From positions 1 to 64,000 of the forward strand of contig NZ_QXJP01000015.1 in NCBI RefSeq assembly GCF_004115085.1: a stretch of 64,000 nt of DNA, in the 5' to 3' direction. The notes under the pieces were generated by a model, which had not been told where the DNA came from, ran no database searches, and saw nothing but the letters and a program-made list of their open reading frames with translations. Origin of the DNA: Longirhabdus pacifica (GTDB lineage: Bacteria > Bacillota > Bacilli > Paenibacillales > DSM-105158). This document shows, in pieces, positions 1 through 8,728 of this stretch (position 1 is the stretch's first letter; every line of letters begins with the position of its first letter). Made by a program: the position numbers and the translations under genes.

Positions 1-67
1 CTCGACTTGCATGTATTAGGCACGCCGCCAGCGTTCGTCCTGAGCCAGGATCAAACTCTCCAAAAAA
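1..67 (-). rRNA. 16S ribosomal RNA, 5' end (partial, runs off window)
   Basis: On the minus strand the sequence contains the conserved start of bacterial 16S rRNA: GAGTTTGATCCTGGCTCAGG, then the GACGAACGCTGGCGGCG block and the CCTAATACATGCAAGTCGAG block. Only the first 67 or so bases are present; the gene continues leftward out of the window. The mature 5' end is placed by comparison with Bacillus 16S, where a short U-rich run precedes GGAGAGTTTG. Confidence 0.97.
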
Positions 68-340
68 GTTTCTTGCCAAAGGCAAAAACTTTTAACCTTA
101 TAAAAGACCAGTTAGCTTGGCTTGAATCAAAAGTGATTTTTGCCAAAGGCAAAAGATCTTTCATTGAAAGGTTATAAAGGTTTGAGCTTGATTGCTCATG
201 TATTTGTTACTTTAAATTTCCGGTTTGATTCTTCATAAGAAGAATCTTGTTGGACTCGCTTGCGATTCAGTTTTCAAAGTGCAAATGTTGTGTGTTGCTA
301 TTTGCTTGATTGTGTTGCCCGCCTCAACAGCGGCCTAATC
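68..340 (-). other. rrn operon leader region
   Basis: This is the transcribed leader between the proximal promoter and 16S rRNA. It contains two copies of a short hairpin reading TTTTGCCTTTGGCAA on the minus strand (about 72-88 and 138-154). It also has the stretch CACTTTGAAAACTGAAT, typical of Bacillaceae rRNA leaders. The duplicated hairpins probably belong to the precursor processing stalk, but that is inference. No protein gene is seen. Confidence 0.6.
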
Positions 341-369
341 AATATATCATATCGTGTTTACTTTGACAA
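341..369 (-). promoter_or_regulatory. rrn promoter P2 (SigA)
   Basis: On the minus strand the -35 box TTGTCA (364-369) and the -10 box TATATT (341-346) are 17 bp apart. An A/T-rich block upstream resembles an UP element. Distance to 16S (about 270 nt) fits the downstream member of a tandem rrn promoter pair. Confidence 0.75.
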
Positions 370-508
370 GCACTTTTTTTAAAAGTTTTTTGCGAGATCA
401 TGTTGCTGTTTCCATTTCACTCTATATCGATATGAAGTAGATTTGCGATGATGTTCTCTCCCGCTTCGTGAGTCTTTCGTAAAAGCTTCTGGTGAAGCGG
501 CGAGATCT

Positions 509-538
509 AATATATCACAGGTTCTTACTTCTATGCAA
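509..538 (-). promoter_or_regulatory. rrn promoter P1 (SigA)
   Basis: On the minus strand the -35 box TTGCAT (533-538) and the -10 box TATATT (509-514) are separated by 18 bp. A run of A and T tracts lies upstream. It sits about 170 bp upstream of P2, a tandem arrangement usual for Bacillus rRNA operons. Confidence 0.65.
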
Positions 539-807
539 TACCTTTTTAAACTTTTTTTAAAATATATTTAAGTTTTTTCATTACATTATATGAAGTGCTT
601 TTGATTCATTCATCTTTCTTGTATACCAAACTAATCTCTTATATAATATTTATGATGTTTTGATTTATTCAATTAGCATGTGATCGCCTCATTATTGTAT
701 TCATGAATGTATCATTTGGCACATGGTTTCAACACATTTTTTTTAAAAACTGTAACACTCAAACTGAAAACATGTTACATAATATATGTAATAGAAGGAG
801 TAAACTC

Positions 808-1164
808 ATGACGAAGTTTAAAACAAGTAAAGCATCACAATTTAGAACGTGGGGGTTGTTTCTAATGTTAGGTGGTATGTTCACCATGATTTTAGGAACT
901 GCCGGTGTTTTATGGATGGGTGAAAACGGAAGAATTTTTCTTTTTATATTTTTGATTTTAGGTATTATTTTATCATTAGGTAGTACGGCTATTTATGCCT
1001 TTGCGGGTGTTTTATCTACTTCTGCTGTAACATTACATTGCCCTGAATGCGGTAAAAAAACTCAGATATTAGGTACTTCAGATCGCTGCATGTATTGTAA
1101 AACGATGCTGACATTAGATCCAAGCATGGCTACCAACGGTGACGAAAAACAAAAAGATATGTAA
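808..1164 (+). CDS. ygzB: YgzB family (UPF0295) membrane protein
   Basis: This 118-residue protein has two hydrophobic segments (about 15-36 and 42-67) followed by a cytoplasmic zinc-ribbon-like pair, CPEC at 78-81 and CMYC at 94-97. That layout and the closing LTLDPSM resemble B. subtilis YgzB, a UPF0295 protein of unknown function. The start was set at 808 because AGAAGGAG lies 7 bases upstream; an in-frame ATG at 703 has no ribosome binding site. In B. subtilis ygzB neighbours perR and an rRNA operon, as here, except that a GH18 gene now separates them. A terminator follows. Function is unknown; the zinc ribbon suggests a regulatory or protein-contact role. Confidence 0.88.
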   Translation: MTKFKTSKASQFRTWGLFLMLGGMFTMILGTAGVLWMGENGRIFLFIFLILGIILSLGSTAIYAFAGVLSTSAVTLHCPECGKKTQILGTSDRCMYCKTMLTLDPSMATNGDEKQKDM

Positions 1165-1186
1165 TAAAAAATATGTAGTACAACAA

Positions 1187-1218
1187 AAACAACTCTCCAT
1201 GAGAAGAGTTGTTTTTTA
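1187..1218 (+). terminator. Bidirectional intrinsic terminator after ygzB
   Basis: A 10-bp stem AAACAACTCT / AGAGTTGTTT with an 8-base loop is followed by a T run on the plus strand and flanked by A residues on the left. It can therefore serve ygzB and also the convergent gene on the minus strand ending at 1243. Confidence 0.85.
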
Positions 1219-1242
1219 TTGTTTATTGAATTTCGGTATAAA

Positions 1243-2997
1243 TTATTGAATTTCAGTGTGAATGATTTCCCAAACATCTTGTGTCTCAAGCCCTCTTCTC
1301 CATGAAGCAATTCCAGCAATATCAAGTTTGTTCACTAACTCTGCTCTTGCCTTCATAGAGACCGCATCTTCTATCCACATTTTGTACACGATATTGCCTT
1401 CTGTATGTTCAACATAATTTTGTTTTGTTTGTTCATCGTAAATGGGCTCAAGATTTTTTTCTTTTATATAATTTTGTGCTGCTGTCATGGAAAATGTTTT
1501 GGACGACACACTAGTCACTCCATCAATCGTCTCCTCCATCCAAAGTCTAGTATAGTATGGAACACCAACTAATAATTTTGAAGGTGGGACCCTGTCCTCT
1601 TTTATAATATCCGTAATGCCTTTCTCTACCCAAGGTAAAGAAGCAACGGATCCTGCTTTTGGACTGCTAGCCCAGTGCTCATCGTATGTCATCACCATCA
1701 TATAATCTACTACTTCTCCAAGTCGTTCACGATCATAAAATAATGACCACATTTCACTTCCGCCCCGAATGGTAACATCAATAGACACTACTGCGCCTTG
1801 TTCGTGCATAAAAGGGGTGAGCTCTCGTACAAATTGAGTTAAGTTATCTTTGTCCTTCAAATATACATTTTCGAAATCGATATTGATTCCTTGCAGATCA
1901 TACATTTCCACATAAGTAAGGAGCTGCTTAATCATATTGATTCTTGCATCATAGTTTGCTAGTAAAGCTGACGTCATATCTGGATCTCGAAAATTGTTTT
2001 TAAATAATGCCCACACTTGCATTTGATTTTCGTGAGCCCACTGTACATAGGAAGCATCCGCTTTATTTAAAATATTACCTTGTTCATCTTGTACTTCAAA
2101 CCAAGTTGGACTGATGACATTGACACCGATCATAGGTGGAATATCTTTGACATTTGGATTAACACGGTTCACGTATTCCCACGTTACATTTATTTTCCCA
2201 TCTATCGGTTTCCACGGAACATAACTAGGCAATGTATCTGCATTACGTTGAATGACTTCCACATCATATAAACTAACATCATCTTTATCTATAAATCCGA
2301 TGCTCCCGCTTTTCAACTGAACTTGATACCATCCTTTTTGTTCCCCTAATATCATCACCTGCTGTCCTTTTTCTCCATCCACAATGATAGGAGATTCATT
2401 TGAAGGTTCTTTTCTAACAGGCGTGAGTTGAGTGGCATCTTTAAAATGAACTCCAATCTCTCCCCATTGTATGCTCTCCCCATCTTTAAAAATAAACACC
2501 GCATCAGATTGTTCATATTGAAGTATAGCAATATCATAAATATCTACTAACGGTTGGATGGGTACATATGCTTCTCCATCTACGATCTCGACTGAAAAAC
2601 TTAGGGATATAGGCTGTTCATTGATCATGGCAGTCAATTGTTCTGTCTGCATTCTCATGACTTTATCATTGGTTGTAATAATGACCGATTGTGTTGCATC
2701 ATCATAAAAAATATTCGGATCTATAACATTTTGTATGACTGAAAATGGCAGCTTTAAAGATTCCTGCTTACCTATAGCACCCTTTTCTAATTCTTCATGT
2801 TGATAAAAAATAGGGTTTTGATTTTTAAATGGAACTTGTTCATAATTTTTATTTCCTGTGTTTTGAACATAGATAAAGACAGTAGCAATAATAGCTATCA
2901 CGAAAAGCATAATAAAAAATAAAGGCCATTTACTTTTTCTGTTGTGTTTCATTATTCTTCTATGCTGCTGGGAATAGGATGAAGTTTGTTGGTTCAA
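1243..2997 (-). CDS. Membrane-anchored GH18-family hydrolase with SH3b domain
   Basis: The 584-residue protein has a single N-terminal membrane anchor (about 24-43). A region resembling copper-amine-oxidase-N folds follows (about 80-170), then a bacterial SH3 domain (about 190-245) and a GH18 (beta/alpha)8 barrel (about 265-584). The catalytic motif reads QGINIDFE ending at E376: the proton-donor Glu is kept, but the usual DxxDxDxE has Q and N at its first two Asp positions. The overall design matches spore-cortex or cell-wall GH18 proteins (YaaH/YdhD/YvbX type) that act on peptidoglycan-like glycans outside the membrane. The start is TTG at 2997 with GGAGGG 9 bases upstream; an ATG at 2952 is the alternative. 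Exact substrate is unknown. Confidence 0.82.
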   Translation of the reverse strand: MNQQTSSYSQQHRRIMKHNRKSKWPLFFIMLFVIAIIATVFIYVQNTGNKNYEQVPFKNQNPIFYQHEELEKGAIGKQESLKLPFSVIQNVIDPNIFYDDATQSVIITTNDKVMRMQTEQLTAMINEQPISLSFSVEIVDGEAYVPIQPLVDIYDIAILQYEQSDAVFIFKDGESIQWGEIGVHFKDATQLTPVRKEPSNESPIIVDGEKGQQVMILGEQKGWYQVQLKSGSIGFIDKDDVSLYDVEVIQRNADTLPSYVPWKPIDGKINVTWEYVNRVNPNVKDIPPMIGVNVISPTWFEVQDEQGNILNKADASYVQWAHENQMQVWALFKNNFRDPDMTSALLANYDARINMIKQLLTYVEMYDLQGINIDFENVYLKDKDNLTQFVRELTPFMHEQGAVVSIDVTIRGGSEMWSLFYDRERLGEVVDYMMVMTYDEHWASSPKAGSVASLPWVEKGITDIIKEDRVPPSKLLVGVPYYTRLWMEETIDGVTSVSSKTFSMTAAQNYIKEKNLEPIYDEQTKQNYVEHTEGNIVYKMWIEDAVSMKARAELVNKLDIAGIASWRRGLETQDVWEIIHTEIQ

Positions 2998-3181
2998 TGT
3001 TTTAGACCCTCCAAATCGTTGTCTTAAAAAGAAATATATAGGTGTAGAATTACTTTTTTATGCTATAACTATCTATCACTATTGTATGTACACTATATTT
3101 TATCGTCAATAAGCAAAAAGTACCTAACCGACGACATGCACTCTCTCATTGTTTTTTTATATAAAAAATCAAGCTTTAAAC

Positions 3182-3209
3182 AAAAAAAGCGACTCCATAA
3201 TGAAGTCGC
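3182..3209 (-). terminator. Intrinsic terminator downstream of perR
   Basis: Read on the minus strand, a 6-bp GC-rich stem GCGACT / AGTCGC with a 9-base loop is followed directly by seven T residues. It lies 43 bases after the perR stop codon. Confidence 0.8.
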
Positions 3210-3251
3210 ACTATCTTACCTATTTAAACTGTTTATTGCATGACAATGATG

Positions 3252-3692
3252 TTAATGTTTTGCTGCTTTCATTTCGCTACAATGAGGGCAAACGCCATAA
3301 ACTTCTAAACGATGAGAGTGGATTTGATAACCTGTCTCCTTGTGCGCTTTATGTTCTGCATCGAGTTGTGGAGGCATTTCAAAATCCGATATTTTTCCGC
3401 ATTCTGTACAAATAGCATGATAATGATCAGACATTACGGCATCATATCTGCTCGCACCATCTCCATACGTTAACTCTCTAACTAAATCTGCATCTATAAA
3501 TAACTTTAAATTATTATAAATCGTGGCGATGCTCATACTTGGGAACTTAGGTTCCATTGATTTATAAATTTCATCCACGCTGGGATGAACTCTTGTGTTT
3601 AATAAATAGGTAAGAATAGCATGACGCTGTGGTGTCATACGTACACCGATTTTTTTCAATTGATCTAACGCATGTTCAAGATCGGATGCCAT
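3252..3692 (-). CDS. perR: Peroxide-responsive repressor PerR (Fur family)
   Basis: PerR represses peroxide-defence genes and is released when iron-catalysed oxidation modifies its metal-site histidines. The 146-residue protein has the winged-helix recognition region with TPQRHAIL near residue 20. The regulatory-metal ligands expected from B. subtilis PerR are all present: H36, D84, H90, H92 and D103. The structural zinc cysteines are C95/C98 and C135/C138. The start was set at 3692 (MASDLEHAL) because B. subtilis PerR begins there; a TTG at 3710 is possible because AGGAG sits very close to the ATG. The neighbourhood with ygzB is conserved. No convincing Per box was found upstream. Confidence 0.93.
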   Translation of the reverse strand: MASDLEHALDQLKKIGVRMTPQRHAILTYLLNTRVHPSVDEIYKSMEPKFPSMSIATIYNNLKLFIDADLVRELTYGDGASRYDAVMSDHYHAICTECGKISDFEMPPQLDAEHKAHKETGYQIHSHRLEVYGVCPHCSEMKAAKH

Positions 3693-3827
3693 TCTCCTCA
3701 CACCTTTCAAAACAATATATAATTCATTTTATAGCTTTCGATTGAATATTGTCAATGTATTGTATGTAAATTACACATAGGTGAGTACTATGATTTCCTT
3801 ATTTTTTAGTTATCATGCAAAACAAAC

Positions 3828-3885
3828 AAAAAGAAACTGACCAAACATTTACTTATATACCTTCATCCAAGCAATGATGGTCAGC
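3828..3885 (-). terminator. Probable intrinsic terminator after acetyltransferase gene
   Basis: On the minus strand CTGACCA pairs with TGGTCAG around a 34-base loop that itself holds a small TCAT/ATGA hairpin. TTTCTTTTT follows. It lies 20 bases beyond the stop codon at 3905. The long loop lowers certainty. Confidence 0.5.
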
Positions 3886-3904
3886 TTGTTATTATACATT
3901 AAGG

Positions 3905-4369
3905 TTATGATTTTGTATGTTGAGATATTTTTTTTAAATGAACTAAACTTATTTTGGCAGAAAGTACTGTTTTTGAATCTAATACAAAACCATGTTTTGT
4001 GTATAATTTAATCGCTGGTTCGTTCAATTCGGATGTGGAAACTTTAATGAGATACGAATGGAATATATTCATGATATGTTGTAAAAGTTGACTTGCAATG
4101 CTTTTTCCAAAATGGTCAGGATCAACCATCACTCTGCAAATGGTGATATTATCCATGTTTTTTTCCAAAGAAAGCGCACCTTGCAACTCACTTTCGTTAA
4201 AGTATCCATAAAATATTTCAGGAACCTCACGCAGCTGCTTTTTAGTTTCCATTAATGGAGGTAATGCTTTAAAACCAATCAGGTTAGCCTCAACACGATA
4301 TGCAGCGTGCTGCATTAACCACAACTGTTCCAGTTCATCGTTTGAGGTTCGATCAATGAGACGAATCAA
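3905..4369 (-). CDS. GNAT family N-acetyltransferase
   Basis: The 154-residue protein resembles GNAT acetyltransferases, which move an acetyl group from acetyl-CoA to an amine. Supporting regions are ICRVMVDPDHFGKSIASQLL (beta4 and the acetyl-CoA pyrophosphate loop, here a divergent version of R/Q-x-x-G-x-G/A) and NEPAIKLYTKHGF near the C-terminus, the classic final GNAT motif. The start is taken as TTG at 4369, 7 bases after AAAGGTGG. A longer reading from 4417 would begin inside the terminator that follows gatB, so it was rejected. The substrate is not recognisable. It lies directly behind gatB but after a terminator, so it is probably transcribed separately. Confidence 0.75.
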   Translation of the reverse strand: MIRLIDRTSNDELEQLWLMQHAAYRVEANLIGFKALPPLMETKKQLREVPEIFYGYFNESELQGALSLEKNMDNITICRVMVDPDHFGKSIASQLLQHIMNIFHSYLIKVSTSELNEPAIKLYTKHGFVLDSKTVLSAKISLVHLKKISQHTKS

Positions 4370-4403
4370 CTTAGTTCCACCTTTCATCATATGAGTGCAT
4401 GAT

Positions 4404-4427
4404 AAAAAACCGCCCAAAAATGGACGG
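4404..4427 (-). terminator. Intrinsic terminator of the gatCAB operon
   Basis: On the minus strand CCGTCC pairs with GGGCGG (one G-U pair) around a 6-base loop, followed by six T residues. It begins 10 bases after the gatB stop codon. Confidence 0.8.
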
Positions 4428-4436
4428 CCTTTCTTT

Positions 4437-5882
4437 TTACTGCTCTTGTAGGCACTGTTTAATGATTTTGTTTACGAGACCAGGATTAGCTTTTCCTTTT
4501 GTCTCTTTCATCACTTGACCCACAAGGAAGCCTACGGCTCTATCTTTACCATTTTTGAAATCTTCTACAGATTTAGGGTTAGCAGCAACTACTTGTTCAA
4601 CGATAGATTTAATCGCACCTTCATCACTAATTTGAACAAGCCCTTTTTCTTCAACGATTTGCTGCGGTTGTTTACCAGTTTCCAGCATATCTTTGAACAC
4701 TTGCTTCGCAATTTTAGAACTGATTGTCCCTTTTTCAATCAGGTTAATCATTTCCCCTAAACCTTTACCTGTAATGATCAGCTTGGAGAGCTCTAAATTA
4801 TTAGCATTCACATACCCTAATAATTCACCCATCATCCAGTTTGATACTGCTTTTGCATCTTTGGTATATTTTAAGCTTTCTTCAAAGAAATCTGCTAGCC
4901 ATTTAGAAGCCGTTATCACTTCTGCATCATAAGAAGGTAAATTATATTCGCTACTATATCTTTCTTTACGTGCATCCGGTAATTCTGGAATGGAACCCAA
5001 CACCGCTTGTTTCCATTCATCTTCAATAATCACGGTAACGAGATCAGGGTCTGGAAAATAACGATAATCATGCGATTCTTCTTTTCCACGCATGGATATC
5101 GTAATATTTTGGGCATCGTCCCATCTTCTTGTTTCTTGAACAACGTTGTTGCCACTATTCAACACTTCTGCCTGTCTAATTTCTTCGTACTCTAGTCCTT
5201 TTTGTACACCTCTGAAAGAGTTCATGTTTTTCAATTCCGCACGAGTACCGAATTTTTCTTGACCAAAAGGACGTATACTGATGTTGGCATCACAGCGCAG
5301 TGAACCTTCCTCCATTTTCACATCGGATACATCACAATATTGCAGAATGGACTTCAATTTCTCCAAATAAAGTTTAGCTTCTTCTGGAGTACGAATATCA
5401 GGCTCTGATACAATTTCAATTAACGGTGTTCCCACTCGGTTAAAATCAACTAATGATCCGAATCCGCTTTCCATGTGAGTTAATTTACCCGCATCTTCTT
5501 CTAAATGAAGGCGTGTAATACCGATTCTTTTTTTCTTACCTTCTATTTCTATCTCAATCCATCCATGTTCACCAATCGGTTTATCAAATTGAGAAATTTG
5601 ATACGCTTTTGGTGAGTCAGGGTAGAAGTAGTTTTTACGGTCGAATTTCGTTTCTGTAGCGACAGTGCAATTAAGCGCTAACGCCGCTTTCATTGCATAT
5701 TCTACTGCTTGTTTATTTAGTACGGGCAGCACACCAGGGTGTCCTAAACATATAGGACATGTATGTGTGTTTGGGGGAGCACCAAAAGAAGTAGAACATC
5801 CGCAGAAAATTTTTGATTTCGTATGCAATTCGACGTGAACCTCTAAACCAACAACGGTTTCATATTTAGTTTGTGCACACAT
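4437..5882 (-). CDS. gatB: Asp-tRNA(Asn)/Glu-tRNA(Gln) amidotransferase subunit B
   Basis: GatB is the tRNA-binding and kinase subunit of the GatCAB complex. It phosphorylates misacylated Glu-tRNA(Gln) (and Asp-tRNA(Asn)) so that it can be amidated. The 481-residue protein carries the family opening [20 protein letters not shown], the cysteine cluster CGC...CPICLG, the [17 protein letters not shown] motif and the [12 protein letters not shown] motif. It ends in the helical YqeY-like tail with [17 protein letters not shown]. Length is normal. The gene follows gatA by 33 bases and ends at a terminator, making it the last gene of gatCAB. Organisms with this operon usually lack glutaminyl-tRNA synthetase. 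Confidence 0.98.
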   Translation of the reverse strand: MCAQTKYETVVGLEVHVELHTKSKIFCGCSTSFGAPPNTHTCPICLGHPGVLPVLNKQAVEYAMKAALALNCTVATETKFDRKNYFYPDSPKAYQISQFDKPIGEHGWIEIEIEGKKKRIGITRLHLEEDAGKLTHMESGFGSLVDFNRVGTPLIEIVSEPDIRTPEEAKLYLEKLKSILQYCDVSDVKMEEGSLRCDANISIRPFGQEKFGTRAELKNMNSFRGVQKGLEYEEIRQAEVLNSGNNVVQETRRWDDAQNITISMRGKEESHDYRYFPDPDLVTVIIEDEWKQAVLGSIPELPDARKERYSSEYNLPSYDAEVITASKWLADFFEESLKYTKDAKAVSNWMMGELLGYVNANNLELSKLIITGKGLGEMINLIEKGTISSKIAKQVFKDMLETGKQPQQIVEEKGLVQISDEGAIKSIVEQVVAANPKSVEDFKNGKDRAVGFLVGQVMKETKGKANPGLVNKIIKQCLQEQ

Positions 5883-5915
5883 ACTTTATCCTCCTAAAGA
5901 ATACTCTATTACTCA

Positions 5916-7373
5916 TTAAAGATTTGGACGTTGTTTATGATGATCTGTATGTTGCTCATACGCATGAGCAACGCGTAGTACCGTAGACTCGTCAAAAGCT
6001 TTTCCTACAATTTGCAAGCCGACAGGAAGGCCATTGGTAAATCCACACGGTACACTGATTGCTGGTAATCCAGCAAGACTGATTGGTATCGTGTAAATAT
6101 CGTTTAAGTACATTTGCAACGGATCATCGGTTTTTGAACCAAAAGGAAACGCTGTTGTTGGCGCAGATGGACCAATAATACAATCATATTTTTCAAAAAC
6201 TTGATCGAAATCTTGCTTGATTAGCGTTCTTGCTTGCTGTGCTTTTTTATAGTATGCATCATAGTATCCAGAGCTTAATGCGTACGTCCCTAACATGATA
6301 CGGCGCTTTACTTCTGGACCAAATCCTTCACTGCGTGATTGATGATACAGTTCTAATAAGTTATCCGCATTGTCACTACGAACTCCGTATCGTACTCCAT
6401 CAAAGCGAGCTAAGTTAGAAGAAGCTTCTGATGGTGCAATCAAATAATATGCAGCAAGAGAATATTGAGAATGCGGAAGGGATACTTCTTCCCAAACAGC
6501 GCCAAGTGCTTCTAAATCTTTTAATGCTTTTAACGTTGCTTCCTTTACACCTGGGTCAATACCTTCTGCTAAAAATTCTTTTGGCACACCAATACGTAGT
6601 CCTTTGATATCCCCTGTCAAACTACTCGTATAGTCAGGAATATCTACTTTAGCGGAAGTCGAATCCATGTGATCATGTCCACTTATCGCTTGTAGCACAT
6701 AAGCACAGTCTTCTACATTTTTCGTTAAAGGACCAATCTGATCTAGTGATGAAGCAAACGCAATTAATCCGTAGCGGGATACGCGTCCATAAGTAGGTTT
6801 CATACCGACAACACCACAGTATGCCGCTGGCTGACGAATAGAACCACCAGTATCTGATCCAAGTGAGAAATACACTTGTCCAGCAGCTACAGTGGCAGCA
6901 GATCCACCACTAGATCCTCCTGGTACGCAGTCTAAATTCCATGGATTTTTAGTTGGGAAAAATGCTGAATTTTCGCATGATGATCCCATGGCGAACTCGT
7001 CTAAGTTAAGCTTACCCATTGTCACAGACTGTGCTTCTTTTAATTTTTTCACTACAGTTCCATCGTAAATCGGATTGTAGTTTTCGAGGAATTTACTACC
7101 CGCTGTAGTGGTCAAACCTTCCGTTACCATGTTATCTTTGATCCCAGCTGGTAGACCAAAAAGCAGCCCTCTTTCTGATTGATTCATTAACTGCTCGTCC
7201 ATTTGTATGGCTTGCTTTTTTGCATTTTCTTCATCGACACGCAAAAACGCCTTAATATCCCCATCTGTTTCCTTAATCCGCTTTAGAGAATGTTCCACAA
7301 GTTCTGTGACTGATAATTCTTTGTTTGTCAATAAGTTATGTATTTGCTGTAATCGCATGTCAAATAACGACAA
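5916..7373 (-). CDS. gatA: Asp-tRNA(Asn)/Glu-tRNA(Gln) amidotransferase subunit A
   Basis: GatA is the amidase subunit, releasing ammonia from glutamine for transfer to the tRNA-bound glutamate. The 485-residue protein has the amidase-signature Ser-cisSer-Lys set. The lysine lies in [10 protein letters not shown], and the serines lie in [14 protein letters not shown] and in [16 protein letters not shown]. The downstream [13 protein letters not shown] is also typical. It sits between gatC and gatB on the same strand. The 171-base gap to gatC is larger than usual but shows no terminator. Confidence 0.98.
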   Translation of the reverse strand: MSLFDMRLQQIHNLLTNKELSVTELVEHSLKRIKETDGDIKAFLRVDEENAKKQAIQMDEQLMNQSERGLLFGLPAGIKDNMVTEGLTTTAGSKFLENYNPIYDGTVVKKLKEAQSVTMGKLNLDEFAMGSSCENSAFFPTKNPWNLDCVPGGSSGGSAATVAAGQVYFSLGSDTGGSIRQPAAYCGVVGMKPTYGRVSRYGLIAFASSLDQIGPLTKNVEDCAYVLQAISGHDHMDSTSAKVDIPDYTSSLTGDIKGLRIGVPKEFLAEGIDPGVKEATLKALKDLEALGAVWEEVSLPHSQYSLAAYYLIAPSEASSNLARFDGVRYGVRSDNADNLLELYHQSRSEGFGPEVKRRIMLGTYALSSGYYDAYYKKAQQARTLIKQDFDQVFEKYDCIIGPSAPTTAFPFGSKTDDPLQMYLNDIYTIPISLAGLPAISVPCGFTNGLPVGLQIVGKAFDESTVLRVAHAYEQHTDHHKQRPNL

Positions 7374-7544
7374 AACAATAGCCTCCCTTCGATCTTTCGA
7401 ACCTTATGCTAAAATTCCTTTTAACAAAAGAAAAAACTTTCGCTTGTATATTTCAAAATAACTTCTAATTACTCAAACTACTTTTTTACCACTTTTCATT
7501 ACATTTCAATGCCTCACAAGTTAGTCCATTATTTTATTACTTTA

Positions 7545-7832
7545 TTACTCCAAAACAGATGGCACTTTAAACTGGCCTTCTTCTTCATCCGGAGCATTAA
7601 GTAGTACTTTTTCAATCGGTAATGATGGCTTAACTTGATCTTCTCTCATCACATTAATCATTTTCATCACATGACTCGTTGGTTCAATATCTTTTGTGTC
7701 TAATTGAGTCAACGCATCTGCATATTGTAAGATGTGATTGAGTTGCTCTGTAAACATCACTTTCTCATCCTCTTTTAAATCCAGACGAGCAAGGTTTGCT
7801 ACATGCTCAACGTCCTTAACAGAAATGCTCAT
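7545..7832 (-). CDS. gatC: Asp-tRNA(Asn)/Glu-tRNA(Gln) amidotransferase subunit C
   Basis: GatC is a small helical subunit that wraps around GatA and stabilises the complex. The 95-residue protein begins MSISVKDVEHVANLARLDL and contains LDTKDIEPTSHV...REDQVKPSLP and the closing FKVPSVLE, all family hallmarks. The start at 7832 was chosen because GAGGTG lies just upstream and length then matches the family; an ATG at 7877 would add 15 unrelated residues. It is the first gene of gatCAB. The repeat element at 7910-8045 lies directly upstream, in the presumed promoter region. Confidence 0.95.
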   Translation of the reverse strand: MSISVKDVEHVANLARLDLKEDEKVMFTEQLNHILQYADALTQLDTKDIEPTSHVMKMINVMREDQVKPSLPIEKVLLNAPDEEEGQFKVPSVLE

Positions 7833-7909
7833 CTCCACACCTCTTTTCATCATTTTTTCATTCTTTACATTATACATGACAAGTCCTGTAGGCTCAAACT
7901 AATTGACAT

Positions 7910-8045
7910 ATGAAATATATAAGATGAAGAAATAATGGAATACAAGTTTACGACTCAGTAGCCAGGCGTAAAGGTTATGATGTTGAAATTTCTTCATCTT
8001 ATGATTAGTAGTAATAAGTTGGTTGAACAAGGTATATATAAGGAA
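7910..8045 (+). repeat. Nested-palindrome repeat, single diverged copy (R1)
   Basis: This is a copy of the repeat family described in the findings. The 15-bp arms ATAAGATGAAGAAAT (7919-7933) and ATTTCTTCATCTTAT (7988-8002) are perfect inverted repeats. They enclose a diverged version of the TTTACGCCT / AGGCGTAAA core (here TTTACGACT on the left). An outer AATAAGTTGGTTGAAC follows. It lies upstream of gatC. A 60-codon open frame through it is only a by-product of the palindrome. Confidence 0.85.
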
Positions 8046-8112
8046 AATCAAAAAAAAGCATGCATCTACGAGATTGTTCATAGATACATCCTTTTAAATA
8101 TTTACATACGCA

Positions 8113-8496
8113 TTAAATCCAAGCTCTTAAATTCACCTGTTTGATGAATTCTTTAGCGTCCATATTGCTAGCATCCTTGTCATGATGTGATTCGGCTTCC
8201 ATCTGCTCACCATTTAATACATTGTAAAAAAGCTGCTCGTTTTTTGTAGCTAACGCAAAATCAATCAGCGCTTCTCTCTCTATATTATCTACGACTTGCT
8301 GCATCACTGCTTCCACAGCTTCTACATCACTAGCAGGTACATAAAAATGTTTACCTACTTTCGGAACACGTATTACATAATCAAATATATTATCAGCATT
8401 TCGCTCATAAGCTATGATATAGGCCTGTTTTCCAATAGGAAGGTTCTGTTCTAAGGAATCTTGAACTACACATACTTTTTGTCCCAGTTTATACAT
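8113..8496 (-). CDS. IDEAL-domain small protein
   Basis: The 127-residue cytoplasmic protein has an N-terminal beta-rich region (about 1-58, containing VGKHFYVPASDVE). A C-terminal helical segment, EREALIDFALATKNEQLFY near residues 75-95, fits the IDEAL domain pattern (I-D-x-A-L followed by x-x-x-D/N-x-x-x-F). IDEAL domains occur as short C-terminal appendages in Firmicutes proteins; their role is not well understood. The start is ATG at 8496 with AGGAGGG 7 bases upstream; the TTG two codons earlier is too close to it. It is a single gene on the minus strand with no obvious partner. Confidence 0.6.
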   Translation of the reverse strand: MYKLGQKVCVVQDSLEQNLPIGKQAYIIAYERNADNIFDYVIRVPKVGKHFYVPASDVEAVEAVMQQVVDNIEREALIDFALATKNEQLFYNVLNGEQMEAESHHDKDASNMDAKEFIKQVNLRAWI

Positions 8497-8728
8497 CGCC
8501 AACCCTCCTAACCTCGTTAGTATATTTATGTTACTAAAAAATAATAGATATGTCCAACATGGTGTGTTTTTCTGGACTTAATGTCGTAAAAAAAGGCAAT
8601 AATAATGATCGATATGGTTTAATATACAATGATGATATTGTATACTCTTACTAAACATGCTAGATCATGTGGCATGAACGGCCAAATATACAAAGACAAT
8701 CTACTACTCTAAATTAGCGAGGTGATTT

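Noticed and set aside
3693-3780. Per box upstream of perR
   Set aside because: The A/T-rich region contains TATAATTCATTTTATA, which misses too many positions of TTATAATNATTATAA.
3905-4417. Longer acetyltransferase reading starting at 4417
   Set aside because: That start lies inside the gatCAB terminator; TTG at 4369 has a good ribosome binding site.
7899-8081. 60-codon open frame on the minus strand
   Set aside because: It lies across repeat R1; similar peptide stretches (YAW...RRK...) appear wherever the repeat is translated, so it is a by-product of the palindrome.
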